A stretch of DNA of 64,000 bases from Oceanisphaera litoralis (GTDB lineage: Bacteria; Pseudomonadota; Gammaproteobacteria; Enterobacterales; Aeromonadaceae), in NCBI RefSeq assembly GCF_016907015.1, contig NZ_JAFBBE010000016.1, positions 1-64,000 of the forward strand, given 5' to 3'. Each line of letters opens with the position of its first letter. The first letter of the stretch is position 1. Shown piece after piece: positions 26,216-36,567 of this stretch. A program made the position numbers and the translations under genes. The notes beneath the pieces are model-generated. The model was not told the origin of the DNA. It did not search any database and saw only the letters and a list, made by a program, of their open reading frames with translations.

Positions 26216-27082
26216 TTACAACAGGGTCAATACCACGCCGGCGAACACCAGCATGCCGACATGGTTGTTGTTGAGGAAGGCGCCGAAACAGGCCATGCGT
26301 TCCCGATCGCGGATCTGTCGCTGCTGATATACGAACAGACCCGCCGCCCCCAGCAGGCTCCAGTAGTACAGCGGCCCAAGGGCAAAGGACTGGCCGGCGG
26401 CGACCAGCAGGATCAGGGTCAAGAGTTGCAGCAGACCGACCATCAGCTTGTCGCGGCGACCAAACAGGATGGCGGTCGACTTGACCCCTATTTTAAGGTC
26501 GTCGTCTCTGTCCACCATCGCATACATGGTGTCGTAGGCGACGGTCCAGGTCAGGTTGGCGGCGAACAGCAGCCAGAGCCCCGGCGGCAGGCTGTTGCTC
26601 TGGGCGGCAAAGGCCATGGGAATGGCCCAGGAAAAGGCGATGCCCAGAAACAGCTGCGGCAGGTTGGTGTAGCGTTTCATGAAGGGATAAAGCGCCGCCC
26701 AGCCCAGGCCCGCCACCGCCAGCTGTATGGTCAGGGCGTTGGTGGTCAGCACCAGTATGAAAGAGACACCCACCAGCAGCGCGAAAAAGCCCAGCGCCTG
26801 CCGCTCGGTCAGCTCACCGCTCGGTAACGGCCGGGCCTGGGTGCGTTTGACGTGGCCATCGATGTGCCGGTCCGCATAATCGTTGATCACACAACCGGCG
26901 GAGCGCATCGAAAAGACCCCGGCCACAAACACCAGCAGCAGCCAGATTGAAGGCTTGCCGTCGCCGGCAATCCAGAGCGCCCACAGGGTGGGCCACAGCA
27001 GCAGCAGGGTGCCGATGGGCTTGTCGAGTCGGGCCAGCGCCATATAGGCCCGCCAGCGTGGTCGGCTTGCAGTCGTCATCAT
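26216..27082 (-). CDS. ubiA: 4-hydroxybenzoate octaprenyltransferase UbiA
   Basis: Attaches the polyprenyl tail to 4-hydroxybenzoate in ubiquinone synthesis; inner-membrane enzyme with about nine helices. 288 residues. The two Asp-rich motifs are [16 protein letters not shown] and the later [35 protein letters not shown] is the typical N-terminal helix. I start at the ATG at 27082 (an adjacent ATG follows at 27079); the long upstream frame overlaps ubiC and is not homologous. ubiC lies eight bases upstream, giving a ubiCA operon. Confidence 0.96.
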   Translation of the reverse strand: MMTTASRPRWRAYMALARLDKPIGTLLLLWPTLWALWIAGDGKPSIWLLLVFVAGVFSMRSAGCVINDYADRHIDGHVKRTQARPLPSGELTERQALGFFALLVGVSFILVLTTNALTIQLAVAGLGWAALYPFMKRYTNLPQLFLGIAFSWAIPMAFAAQSNSLPPGLWLLFAANLTWTVAYDTMYAMVDRDDDLKIGVKSTAILFGRRDKLMVGLLQLLTLILLVAAGQSFALGPLYYWSLLGAAGLFVYQQRQIRDRERMACFGAFLNNNHVGMLVFAGVVLTLL

Positions 27083-27090
27083 GATTATCT

Positions 27091-27675
27091 CTACTCTCGG
27101 TAAGCCTGGGCCGCAGGCAAAAACAATTCGGTGACCAGCACCCCGGCCTGGCCGGTGGCCAGCAGTGACCGCCGGGCCCAGAGCGAAGGCTCGTTTGCCA
27201 ACGGATCCGGGTGTTGCGTCATGCCCTGCATCTGGGCCAGTTGCCGCCACTGGGGGGCGGTCAGCCGGGCAAAGTCAAACTCGCTGCGCAGTAATTGAGG
27301 ATCTTCAAACAGCAATTCGCCCAGGGCCCGCCGACCCAGTCCGCCCAGCGCCGGAACCGCATCCAGGGTCGAGGGAGAATACAGGGAGCTGGCATAGACC
27401 CAGGGTTGTTCGTCGCACAGCAGCAAGACCTCGCGGCAAAAGGCGCGCTCGGCACCAATCCAGGCGGCCTGGGCCGGAGTCAGGGTTATTTCGCCGGTGG
27501 TGCTCTGTAACTGGACCCGAAACTGCCGGCAATGACGGCGCAACCGTTCGGTCAGAGAGCCGGTATCCTGTAGCCAGTGGCACAGCGGCATCCGGGAACG
27601 GGGTAATTCCGGCCCCCAGTGCCAGTCATGATCGGCGGTGTTGGTCACTGACACGTCCTGAAATGGCAAACACAT
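27091..27675 (-). CDS. ubiC: chorismate lyase UbiC
   Basis: Converts chorismate to 4-hydroxybenzoate plus pyruvate, the committed step of ubiquinone synthesis, and passes the product to UbiA. 194 residues, slightly longer than E. coli UbiC (165). Family features seen are [36 protein letters not shown] and the C-terminal ELFLPA. The conserved arginine in the REV segment and the final glutamate of TELFLPA correspond to product-binding residues. It is divergent from the FliL-like gene, 98 bases away. Confidence 0.93.
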   Translation of the reverse strand: MCLPFQDVSVTNTADHDWHWGPELPRSRMPLCHWLQDTGSLTERLRRHCRQFRVQLQSTTGEITLTPAQAAWIGAERAFCREVLLLCDEQPWVYASSLYSPSTLDAVPALGGLGRRALGELLFEDPQLLRSEFDFARLTAPQWRQLAQMQGMTQHPDPLANEPSLWARRSLLATGQAGVLVTELFLPAAQAYRE

Positions 27676-27773
27676 ACTTGACTCGCTGCTTTATCCTGAA
27701 AAATACGTATTCACTTGACCGGCCAGTGCTTTATTTAAACAATGCCCTTATTATTCAAATAGAAAGGCTCGCG

Positions 27774-28166
27774 ATGTTTCGCTTTATTGCACTTTGTATC
27801 CTGTTGACTGCCGGTCGGCTTAGCGCTCAGGAGACGGCTCCCGAGGAGCCTTTATACTACACCATGACACCGGACATTATTACCAACTACCAGCATTCGG
27901 GCCAGACCCTGGGTTATATTCGAGTGTCGGTTGATCTCATGCTGGAAAATGTCGATCAGATGCCGCTGGTCGAGCAGCATATGCCACTGCTGCGCGATGC
28001 CCTCAACCATCTGCTGGCAGAGCGCAATCAGCAGGAAATCCGCTCGCTGCCGGTGCGCAACGAGCTGAGCAGCGAAGGACAGCGGCGGCTCAACGATTTA
28101 CTGCTGAAAGTCACCGGCGAAACGCCAGTGCGTCGCCTGCTGTTTACCAAGTTCCTTTACCAGTAA
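27774..28166 (+). CDS. FliL-like secreted/periplasmic protein
   Basis: 130 residues with a cleavable-looking signal peptide (residues 1-19, ending LSAQ). The C-terminal domain resembles the flagellar basal-body protein FliL: YYTMTPDIITNY, GYIRVSVDLML, MPLLRDALNHLL and LLFTKFLYQ. True FliL has an uncleaved N-terminal helix and sits among flagellar genes; this one is next to ubiC, as in Vibrio, so its job may differ. The ATG at 27774 is the first Met preceding a signal sequence; long upstream reading in the same frame is not coding. Confidence 0.75.
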   Translation: MFRFIALCILLTAGRLSAQETAPEEPLYYTMTPDIITNYQHSGQTLGYIRVSVDLMLENVDQMPLVEQHMPLLRDALNHLLAERNQQEIRSLPVRNELSSEGQRRLNDLLLKVTGETPVRRLLFTKFLYQ

Positions 28167-28173
28167 AGGGGTA

Positions 28174-29007
28174 TCAGGCCGCCCGGCGTCCGCGATCGAA
28201 CCAGGCCTGTAACAGGCCGATGAGCCCGCCCCCCAGGTGCGCCAGGTTGGCCACCGGTCCCAGTACGCCGGCAAAGCCCAGCACCAGCCAGACCACCATG
28301 AACACCGCCATGCCGTCCGGTAGTCCTATGCCCCGGCTCGGGTTGAGCCGGCCGGACAGCCAGACATAGGCCAGCAAGGCATACACCACCCCGGACAGGC
28401 CGCCGAAACGGGGGCCGCTGGCCCAGAACTGCATCAGGTTGGGCAGCACCGCCGCCACCAGCAGTAGCAGCAGCAGTTTTCCGTGCCCCAGCCGCCGTTC
28501 CACCATGCCGCCCAGATACCACCACCAGAACAGGTTGAATACCAGGTGCATCAGGGAAAAATGCAGCAGCGCCGGGGTAAAGGCACGCCAGAATTCCGCG
28601 CCCAGCAGCGACTCCCAGCTGGGAGGAAACGCCAGCAACCCGAACATCGGCAAGCCCAGCCAGCTCAGGCCATAAATGGCCAGGCAGGCGAACAGCACCA
28701 GCATGTTGACCGGCCCGGTCCGGCGCAACAGATCCCGGGCCAGCCCGGGCCGGCCAGCATCGGCACTGAAATGCACATGGGTGTCGCCCTGGCGCCAGGC
28801 CGCATCCTGATAACGGGGATGCAGCGGCTCGGCAATGAAACGCTTCACCTCCTGCTGGGCCTGCTGAAAGCGGGCCTCGTTCACCAGCCAGATGCTGACA
28901 TTGTTGTCATCATCCAGGGTCAGCTCGCACTGGAGGCCCATATCGGCCAGGTAATCGACGAACGACTGGGCCCGGCGCGGATCATCCAGCACCAGCAGCA
29001 ACTTCAT
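28174..29007 (-). CDS. glpG: rhomboid intramembrane serine protease GlpG
   Basis: Cleaves transmembrane substrates within the membrane. 277 residues, nearly identical in length to E. coli GlpG (276). The N-terminal cytoplasmic domain covers residues 1-85, then six helices. The catalytic dyad is Ser205 (GLSGVVYA) and His257 (ANLAHLGGG), with HLVFNLFWWWYLGG in the L1/TM2 region. The start codon shares its A with the glpE stop (TGATG-type overlap), so translation is coupled to glpE. Confidence 0.95.
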   Translation of the reverse strand: MKLLLVLDDPRRAQSFVDYLADMGLQCELTLDDDNNVSIWLVNEARFQQAQQEVKRFIAEPLHPRYQDAAWRQGDTHVHFSADAGRPGLARDLLRRTGPVNMLVLFACLAIYGLSWLGLPMFGLLAFPPSWESLLGAEFWRAFTPALLHFSLMHLVFNLFWWWYLGGMVERRLGHGKLLLLLLVAAVLPNLMQFWASGPRFGGLSGVVYALLAYVWLSGRLNPSRGIGLPDGMAVFMVVWLVLGFAGVLGPVANLAHLGGGLIGLLQAWFDRGRRAA

Positions 29008-29324
29008 CAGGCGGTGACCACCGCCTGGGTGCGGCGCCAGGCTTCGAAGCCGCCATCCAGACTGTAGACTTCCTCGAAGCCCTGATTGATCAGATACTGG
29101 GCCGCCCCCTGACTGCTGATGCCGTGGTAGCACATCACCACCACCGGCGTCTCGTAATCCACCTCGTTGGTAAAGGACACCAGGGTATCGTTGGTCAGGT
29201 GAAAGGCGCCTTCGGCATGAGCCTGGGCGAAAGACTGGGGATCGCGAATATCCACCAGCCGGGCACGACCTTCGGCCAACAGGTTGTCGGCCTCGGCCAC
29301 CGAAATATGGGCAAACTGCTCCAT
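29007..29324 (-). CDS. glpE: thiosulfate sulfurtransferase GlpE
   Basis: Single-domain rhodanese that transfers sulfane sulfur from thiosulfate to acceptors such as cyanide or thioredoxin. 105 residues, same scale as E. coli GlpE (108). Catalytic Cys65 lies in the loop [11 protein letters not shown], the same residue number as in E. coli. It is preceded by AGGAG and overlaps glpG by one base. Unlike in E. coli, no glpR follows. Confidence 0.95.
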   Translation of the reverse strand: MEQFAHISVAEADNLLAEGRARLVDIRDPQSFAQAHAEGAFHLTNDTLVSFTNEVDYETPVVVMCYHGISSQGAAQYLINQGFEEVYSLDGGFEAWRRTQAVVTA

Positions 29325-29391
29325 GAGTTACTCCTAGCGTAAATTTAGGGCAGTTTACCCAATCTCGGCGGCCTTGGCATCAGGGGTCATC

Positions 29392-30096
29392 CTAACCGCC
29401 AAGATAAGCCTGCCTAACCTGCTCGTTGACCAGCAGGGCGGCCCCGGTATCGGCCAGCACCACCCGGCCGTTTTCCAGCACATAGCCCCGGTCCGCCAGC
29501 TTGAGCGCCTGATTGGCATTCTGCTCCACCAGAAAGACCGTCATGCCCTTTTCGTCCCGCAGCCGGGCTATGGTTTCGAAAATCTGGGCGATGATGATGG
29601 GCGCCAGCCCGAGCGAGGGTTCGTCCAGCAGCAACAGCCGCGGCTTGCTCATCAGCGCCCGACCGATGGCCAGCATCTGCTGCTCGCCGCCGGACATGGT
29701 GCCGGCCCGCTGCTTCATGCGCTCCTTGAGCCGGGGGAACATGCGATACACCTCCGCCAGCAAGGCCGCATGTTCGCGCTTGTCGACGAAAAAGGCGCCC
29801 ATGTGCAGGTTTTCTTCCACCGTCAGCCGGGCAAAGATACGCCGTCCCTCCGGCACGATGGCGATGTCCTTGCGCATGATGGCGGCGGTATCCAGGCCAC
29901 CCAGATCCTCACCTTCGAACAGTACTCGGCCCCGCGTGGGTTTGGGTTCGCCGCAGATGGTCATCATCAGGGTGGTCTTGCCGGCACCGTTGGCGCCGAT
30001 CAGGGAGACGATCTCCCCCTGTTTTATTTCGACCGTGACCTCTTCCAGCGCCTGGATCTTGCCGTAGCCGGCACTGACGTTATCCACATGCAGCAT
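29392..30096 (-). CDS. livF: branched-chain amino-acid ABC transporter ATPase LivF
   Basis: Second ATPase of the leucine/isoleucine/valine importer. 234 residues. Walker A GANGAGKTT, signature TMSGGEQQMLAIGRALM, Walker B LLLLDEPSLGLAP, and the H-loop position replaced by VEQN, usual for this family. It is the last gene of livKHMGF, two bases after livG. Confidence 0.95.
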   Translation of the reverse strand: MLHVDNVSAGYGKIQALEEVTVEIKQGEIVSLIGANGAGKTTLMMTICGEPKPTRGRVLFEGEDLGGLDTAAIMRKDIAIVPEGRRIFARLTVEENLHMGAFFVDKREHAALLAEVYRMFPRLKERMKQRAGTMSGGEQQMLAIGRALMSKPRLLLLDEPSLGLAPIIIAQIFETIARLRDEKGMTVFLVEQNANQALKLADRGYVLENGRVVLADTGAALLVNEQVRQAYLGG

Positions 30097-30098
30097 GC

Positions 30099-30859
<761 letters not shown>

Positions 30860-30863
<4 letters not shown>

Positions 30864-32101
30864 GATTTCAGCTCCATGTAGGGTCTGTGCATCGGCAGCA
30901 GCCCCTGAGGCCGCCAGATCATCATCAACACCATCAGCAGGCCGAACAACAGCATGCGATATTCGTTAAATTCCCGGGTCAGTTCCGGCAATATGGTCAT
31001 GACGATGGCCGCCAGTACCACACCAATCTGCGAGCCCATGCCGCCCAGCACCACGATGGCCAGTATGATGGCCGATTCGATAAACACGAACGACTCGGGG
31101 CTGATGAAGCCCTGACGGGCGGCGAAGAAGCTGCCGGCAAAGCCGGCGAAGGCGGCGCCGATGGTAAAGGCGCTGAGCTTGATCAGGGTCGGGTTGAGGC
31201 CCAGCGAGCGACAGGCGATTTCGTCCTCGCGCAACGCTTCCCAGGCCCGCCCCAATGGCATACGCAGCAGACGATTGATGATGAAGATGGTGAAAATCAC
31301 CAGCAAGAGCGCCAGCAGATAGAGAAAGATCACCTTGTGCCCCGAGTGGTAGGCGATGTCGAAAAATTGATGGAAGGTGTTGTCACCCCGCCGCTCGAAC
31401 TCCAGCCCGAACAGGGTGGGTTTGGGAATGCCGGCGATGCCGTTGGGGCCGCCGGTGAGCTCGGTCATGTTGTTGAGCAGGATACGGATGATCTCGCCGA
31501 AACCCAGGGTCACGATGGCCAGATAGTCGCCGCGCAGCCGCAGCACCGGAAAACCGAGCAGGAAACCGAACAACGCCGCCATGCCGCCGGAAATCAGCAG
31601 ACAGGTCCAGAAATCCAGCCCCAGATAGGCATTGAGCAGGGCATAGCTGTAGGCCCCCACCGCATAAAAGGCGACGTAGCCCAGATCCAGCAGCCCGGCC
31701 AGGCCCACTACTACGTTCAGCCCCAGCCCCAGCATCACGTAAATCAGGATCAGGGTGGCCAGATCCACCGCCCCGCGCGAGCCCATAAAGGGCCAGATCA
31801 ACAAGCCGGCCAGCACCAGCACGGTGACGATGCGATACAACCAGGGCCGTTCTTCCGGCACCGGCAGGGCAAAATGGCCCTTGCGGTCCGACAGGTATTT
31901 GAAGGGGCTGCGCAGCTGGCTCTGGAACAACTGGGCGGCAAACACCAGGCCCGCACCCAGCAACAGCCACTCCCATGCTGCCTCCATGCGATTGGAGACG
32001 ATCAGCCGGGTACCGGCGGTTTCCAGCCGAAAACCGAGCAGCCAGCCGGCCAGCAACAGAAACAGGGCGGCGGCAATCAAGGCAGGTTTTAACTTGCTCA
32101 T
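30860..32101 (-). CDS. livM: branched-chain amino-acid ABC transporter permease LivM
   Basis: Inner-membrane permease, 413 residues, similar to E. coli LivM (425). It includes the extra N-terminal helices (about residues 1-90) seen in enterobacterial-type LivM. The conserved family core is [21 protein letters not shown] and [16 protein letters not shown]. The EAA-like coupling loop is [20 protein letters not shown]. It overlaps livH by four bases and livG by four bases, so translation is coupled through the operon. Confidence 0.94.
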
Positions 32102-33021
32102 ACCTTTTCTACCTCCGGTTTGCCCAGAATGCCGGTCGGCATGAACAGCAACACCGCGATCAGCAGCCCGAAGGAGACCACATCCTTGTATTCGGTGCTG
32201 AAGTAGGCGCCGGTCATGGCTTCGGTCACCCCCAGCAGCAGGCCGCCGAGCACCGCGCCGGGAATGCTGCCGATGCCGCCCAGTACCGCAGCGGTAAAGG
32301 CCTTGAGCCCGGCCATGAAGCCGATATAGGGATTGATGACGCCGTAGTAGGAGCCCAGCAAGACGCCGGCCACCGCCGCCAGGGAGGCGCCGATGACGAA
32401 GGTCAGGGCGATCACCGTATTGCTGTTGATGCCGAGCAGGTTGGCCATTTTCAAATCTTCGGCACAGGCCCGACAGGCCCGGCCCATGCGGGAACGGGAA
32501 ATAAACAGCGACAGCAGTGTCATGGCCACGAAGGTCACCACGAAGATGATCAGCTGCATATAGGACAATGAGGCCTGAAAGCCGCTCTCACCGAAGGTCC
32601 AGCCACCGGGGATCAGGCTGGGCATGGCGATATCACGCGAGCCCTGGGACAGCCGCATCATGTTCTGCAGAAAAATGGACATGCCGATGGCGGAGATCAG
32701 CGCAATCAGCCGCTTGCTGCCCCGCAGCGGCCGGTAGGCCACCCGCTCGATGGAATAACCGTACACGCTGGTCAGGGTAATGCTCACCAGAAAGGCGGCG
32801 GTCAGCAGCAGCCAGGTGCTGTCGATGCCTGCCATCATCAGAGCTGTCATCACCATGAAAGCGGCATAGGCGCCGATCATGTACACCTCGCCGTGGGCGA
32901 AGTTGATCATGCCGATAATGCCGTACACCATGGTGTAGCCGATGGCGATCAGCGCATAGGTGCTGCCGATGGTCAGGCCATTGAGCAGCTGCTGAATAAA
33001 ATAAAGCATGGGCTCGGACAT
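32098..33021 (-). CDS. livH: branched-chain amino-acid ABC transporter permease LivH
   Basis: Inner-membrane permease partner of LivM, 307 residues, about eight helices. Signatures are [55 protein letters not shown] (coupling loop) and [13 protein letters not shown]. It starts 276 bases after the end of livK; that gap holds a MITE-like repeat and a hairpin that may set the ratio of binding protein to membrane components. Confidence 0.95.
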   Translation of the reverse strand: MSEPMLYFIQQLLNGLTIGSTYALIAIGYTMVYGIIGMINFAHGEVYMIGAYAAFMVMTALMMAGIDSTWLLLTAAFLVSITLTSVYGYSIERVAYRPLRGSKRLIALISAIGMSIFLQNMMRLSQGSRDIAMPSLIPGGWTFGESGFQASLSYMQLIIFVVTFVAMTLLSLFISRSRMGRACRACAEDLKMANLLGINSNTVIALTFVIGASLAAVAGVLLGSYYGVINPYIGFMAGLKAFTAAVLGGIGSIPGAVLGGLLLGVTEAMTGAYFSTEYKDVVSFGLLIAVLLFMPTGILGKPEVEKV

Positions 33022-33061
33022 ACAACCTTTCCTTGTCGCAGCACGATGAGCGCCGTCGAAT

Positions 33062-33082
33062 CAGGCGGGATGATCCCGCCTG
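33062..33082. promoter_or_regulatory. hairpin in the livK-livH gap
   Basis: CAGGCGGGA-TGA-TCCCGCCTG, a perfect 9-bp stem with a 3-base loop, about 40 bases upstream of livH. It has no T tract. It could attenuate readthrough or protect the livK mRNA 3' end; this is inference. Confidence 0.5.
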
Positions 33083-33102
33083 TTGACGATGAAGCAAGAG
33101 AA

Positions 33103-33295
33103 TAATACCAATGTCATTAAGTGATCAGTTGCCGATGGCAGTGCCGTATTTAAACTCCTGTCATACCGGTACTGAATCTTCGTCATGCTGAACTTGATTC
33201 AGTATCAGCATGACAGACCCGGTATCTTCCTGCAGGGAGATCCTGACTTTCGTCAGGACAACGGCCTGAACACATGATTAATCCGATCGGTATAA
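33103..33295. mobile_element. MITE-like element with 18-bp imperfect terminal inverted repeats
   Basis: The left end TAATACCAATGTCATTAA (33103-33120) and the inverse of the right end (33278-33295) agree at 13 of 18 positions. Inside are two perfect hairpins: GTCATGCTGA/TCAGCATGAC (33182-33214) and TCCTGAC/GTCAGGA (33241-33258). There is no coding capacity. The element abuts the livK stop codon. I recall similar palindromic intergenic sequences in other marine gammaproteobacteria but cannot name a family. Confidence 0.5.
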
Positions 33296-33297
33296 CG

Positions 33298-34413
33298 TTA
33301 CATCTGAGTCGAAGAGCCGTCCTTGTGCCACTCGAACACACCGAACTCGAAGCCCAGCAGATCGCCTTTTTCATCCCAGCTCAGCGGCCCCATCACGGTA
33401 ATCACCGGCTCGGCGCGCAGGGCCCTGGCCACCGCTTGTGGGTCGGTACCGGCGCGCTTGATACCCTCGGCAATGGCTTCCACCGCCGCATAGGTGGTCC
33501 AGACGAAGGGACCGGACGGATCTTCGCCTCTGGCCTGAATGGCCTGCACCACATTGACGTTGGCCGGATCCAGATCGTATTTCTTGGGCAGGGTGACCAG
33601 CAGGCCTTCCGAGGCGTCACCGGCGATGGAGGTAATATCTTTATGACCCACGCCCTCGGGCCCCATGAAACGCGCCTTGAAGCCTTTCTCGGCCGACTGG
33701 CGCAATATCAGCCCCAGTTCGGGGTGGTAACCGCCATAGTAGACAAAGTCGACCTTGTCGCGCTGCAGCTTGGCAATCAGAGTCGAGAAGTCCTTGTCGC
33801 CCGAAGTCACCCCCTCATAGGCCACCACCTCGACACCGGCGTCTTTCAGCGCCTCACGCACGCTGGACGCCAGGCCTTCACCGTATTGCTTCTTGTCGTG
33901 GATGACCGCGATACGCTCGGGCCTGACCTGCTCGAGTATGTAACGGGCGGCGGTGGGGCCCTGATCGCTATCGAGGCCTATGGTGCGCATCACGAATTCC
34001 AGCTCCCGTTCGGTAATGACCGGGTTGGTGGAGGCCGGCGTCACCATCAAAATACCTTCGTCGTCATACACATCCGAGGCCGGCAGTGTGCTGTCGGAGC
34101 AGAGGTGGCCCACCACAAACTGAACGCCATCGTTGACCACCCGGTTGGCCACCGCCACCGCCTGTTTGGGATCGCAGGCGTCGTCGTATTCCACCGCTTC
34201 CAGGCTGTAGTCACCCAGGTTGCCGGACTTGTTGAGCATCTCGACCGCCATGCGGCCACCAATAAACTGCATATCACCATACTGGGCCACGGCCCCGGTC
34301 ACCGGGCCGGCAATCGCCACCTTGACGGTTTCCGCCGAGGCGGCGAAGACGGCACCATACCCCAGAGCAACAGACACCGCCGCCGCCACCGCTTGCTTGT
34401 TCCATGTGATCAT
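33298..34413 (-). CDS. livK: branched-chain amino-acid ABC transporter substrate-binding protein
   Basis: Periplasmic binding protein feeding LivHMGF. 371 residues with a signal peptide of about 24 residues (MITWNKQ..AASAETVKV). Type I periplasmic fold with GPVTGAVAQYGDMQF, VVGHLCSDSTLPASD, YDDEGILMVTPASTNP and a cysteine pair (Cys near the AVEYDDACDP segment and GHLC). The start at 34413 has GAGGG upstream; the frame extends to 34515 without homology. LivJ versus LivK specificity cannot be told. Confidence 0.93.
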   Translation of the reverse strand: MITWNKQAVAAAVSVALGYGAVFAASAETVKVAIAGPVTGAVAQYGDMQFIGGRMAVEMLNKSGNLGDYSLEAVEYDDACDPKQAVAVANRVVNDGVQFVVGHLCSDSTLPASDVYDDEGILMVTPASTNPVITERELEFVMRTIGLDSDQGPTAARYILEQVRPERIAVIHDKKQYGEGLASSVREALKDAGVEVVAYEGVTSGDKDFSTLIAKLQRDKVDFVYYGGYHPELGLILRQSAEKGFKARFMGPEGVGHKDITSIAGDASEGLLVTLPKKYDLDPANVNVVQAIQARGEDPSGPFVWTTYAAVEAIAEGIKRAGTDPQAVARALRAEPVITVMGPLSWDEKGDLLGFEFGVFEWHKDGSSTQM

Positions 34414-34727
34414 CAAGGTTCCCTCTATCCGTTGAGTTCCTGCGCCGAAGAGGCTCCGGACCGCTCTTTTTCTAACCTGAGCGTGCCATTTCCACAAGCG
34501 AAATGTGCTTCGCATGACACCAGTTATAACCTAAATCCAAGGCTTGTGAAGCAGGGCAGCACCACTTAAGGCAAACGGCTTGGCTTCGCCGGGGCTTTTG
34601 TGTGCTGACGGTTGATTATTCAACCATGCCATACGCCATACACCCCACATCCGCCTTACATCTATTAAAGACTTTAACGCCAGATGTGGTACTATCTGCG
34701 CAATTTTTTATACCGCAGATTCAGCCA
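34414..34727. other. livK leader / LPS-region boundary
   Basis: 314 bases between livK (leftward) and the GT25 remnant (rightward). It must hold the livK promoter and probably a promoter for the waaL side, but I cannot assign -35/-10 pairs with confidence. A small hairpin, GGTTGA-TTAT-TCAACC, lies at 34610-34625. Base composition becomes more AT-rich toward the right end. No gene is seen. Confidence 0.4.
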
Positions 34728-35198
34728 ATGTCAGCCATTCCCGTTTTTGTTATCAGCCTGAAAAGAAGTCAGGATCGCAGAGACTATATCGCCGCCCAGT
34801 TGCGGCAGCAGGGCATCGACACTTGAAGGCCTCATTAGAGGTGAGACCCTCACCATGGAAGAAAACGAGCATTACCGAATCAACCGCATGAGCGACAACT
34901 TTGGCGGAACACGTGCCTATGCCATCGCGCTCTGGGCGGTCCAGAAGCTACTGAATGGCTCCCAAAGCTGGTCTTTACCGATAGATAGCTACATAGGTGC
35001 CCCCTATCTTCATGGTATGGAATCTTACCACTTGAGCCCTGAAATGGTTGGTGATGATGAATTTGAAACTATCTTTATGGTAAGGAAAAAACTCCTCTTT
35101 ATCGTAAGTCCAGCCGAGAACTCTACTCGGCTTATTGAAAGCTAAGACTTTATCTGCACAACAAAACATTCAAAAAAACTCTTGAGCGCACAGGCTGA
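34728..35198 (+). pseudogene. decayed glycosyltransferase family 25 gene
   Basis: Remnant of an LPS-type GT25. The N-terminal piece (34728-34826) reads MSAIPVFVISLKRSQDRR. After an apparent in-frame-breaking deletion the C-terminal piece (from about 34825) reads IRGETLTMEE, MSDNFGGTRAYAI and LHGMESYHLSPE. Both align with the intact GT25 at 43174-43917, but roughly 90-100 internal codons are missing. Two further lesions follow: a frame change at an A6 run (35086-35091), after which the other frame gives PLYRKSSRELYSAY, and a TGA (35136-35138) in that frame. The remnant runs into the start of waaL. Confidence 0.8.
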
Positions 35199-35202
35199 CA
35201 TC

Positions 35203-36438
35203 ATGTTTTCATTCAACAAAAACACATTTCCCACCCAGCTGGAAACCCTCTTTTTACTGAGCCCGGTTATCTGGCTGATGGTTGGCGTATTCAACGTGCC
35301 GGATGGTAAGTCGGCACTCAGCCGGCTAATCCCCGTCGTCGCTGTGTACTGCCTGTTTCGTTTCAAGGGCGAGTGGCGTAAAAACCTGGCTCAACCCGGC
35401 TTCAAAACATTTAGCCAGGCTAACGCTATTTTGTTTGTGCTGTTCAGCCTGCAGCACCTGCTGGATGGAGAAACCTTCAGCTTTGCCCGTACCCTGCTGC
35501 TGGTGCAGCTTTACTTAACCCTGCTGCCCTGGCGTAACATCAAGTTGCATCACCTGTCTGCCATTACGGCACTGGGTGCCATCCTGACCGGCGCAGGCTC
35601 GGTATATGAGGTAATGGTACTGCACACAGGTAGAGCCGGAGCCTTGGCCTCCAACCCCATTCCCTATGCCACCTTTGCCTCCGTTCTACTCATTAGCTGC
35701 CTGTTCTTTTTGTTCACCTTTAATACCGGAAAACGCCTTGGCGCCCTGTATTTTGCCGGTGTGGTGGGGGCCACTACCGCCATTATCTTCAGCGGTACTC
35801 GTGGTGCCTGGCTTGCAGTAATATTGACCCTGCTTATGCTCATTGTGCCTCTGGTGCGCCGCGCCACACCGAAGGCACTCCTTACCACCCTGGTCGCCGG
35901 TAGCCTGCTGGCCAGCGGTAGCCTCTATGCTCTGGGTAATAAACTGGAAATCCGCTACCAGCAAACCAGCGCCGAGTTTGCCAGTATCGCCAGCAACAAC
36001 ATGAACACCTCCATCGGCATTCGACTGCAACTGTGGCAGCGGGGCTGGAGCTACATCATGCAATCACCGCTGCTCGGCACCGGCACCGCCGGTTATCTGA
36101 AAAAAATAGAGCAGGACAAAAATGCCGGTCTTATAACACCGATAGCTGCCCCCGTATCCGGCTCTCACTTCCACAACCAGTATATCGATACCCTGGTGCG
36201 TACCGGCGCCCTCGGCCTGGTGGTATTGCTGACCTGGATGCTGCTGCCCGCCTGGCTGTTACATAAACACAAGAATCGAAAATTAAGAAACGGGGCTTTG
36301 GCCAGCGCCACCATAGTGCTGATTGCCGGCCTCACCGACGTACCCTTTCACCACACCCACATCATCTACTTCTACAGCATACTGATGGGAATAATGCTGC
36401 TGAAAGCGGACGAAAATAATGTAATGTGCGATACGTGA
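35203..36438 (+). CDS. waaL: O-antigen ligase family protein (WaaL-like)
   Basis: Polytopic inner-membrane protein, 411 residues, about 11 helices. It is expected to transfer O-polysaccharide from undecaprenyl diphosphate to the lipid A core on the periplasmic side. The Wzy_C/RfaL-type region is visible: IIFSGTRGAWLAVILTLL, then the large periplasmic loop with GIRLQLWQRGWSYIMQSPLLG, and SGSHFHNQYIDTLVRTG with the conserved His. A Wzy polymerase cannot be excluded by sequence alone, but the waa context favours ligase. The ATG at 35203 is preferred to an upstream TTG at 35182. Confidence 0.82.
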   Translation: MFSFNKNTFPTQLETLFLLSPVIWLMVGVFNVPDGKSALSRLIPVVAVYCLFRFKGEWRKNLAQPGFKTFSQANAILFVLFSLQHLLDGETFSFARTLLLVQLYLTLLPWRNIKLHHLSAITALGAILTGAGSVYEVMVLHTGRAGALASNPIPYATFASVLLISCLFFLFTFNTGKRLGALYFAGVVGATTAIIFSGTRGAWLAVILTLLMLIVPLVRRATPKALLTTLVAGSLLASGSLYALGNKLEIRYQQTSAEFASIASNNMNTSIGIRLQLWQRGWSYIMQSPLLGTGTAGYLKKIEQDKNAGLITPIAAPVSGSHFHNQYIDTLVRTGALGLVVLLTWMLLPAWLLHKHKNRKLRNGALASATIVLIAGLTDVPFHHTHIIYFYSILMGIMLLKADENNVMCDT

Positions 36439-36567
36439 TGTGTATGAAGTGCTGGCCTGTATTCGCCACACAGAACTGAATATGCCGCGAGTTAAAGCGC
36501 AGGATCTGGGAAGGAATGAGTCTCGGGGATGAGCGCCGATATAGCCCTCACCCCCGTAGTATGACGC

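Noticed and set aside
34602-34727. Longer N-terminus for the GT25 remnant
   Set aside because: The frame is open upstream of 34728 but the family start is MSAIPVFVISLK; the added residues show no similarity to the intact GT25.
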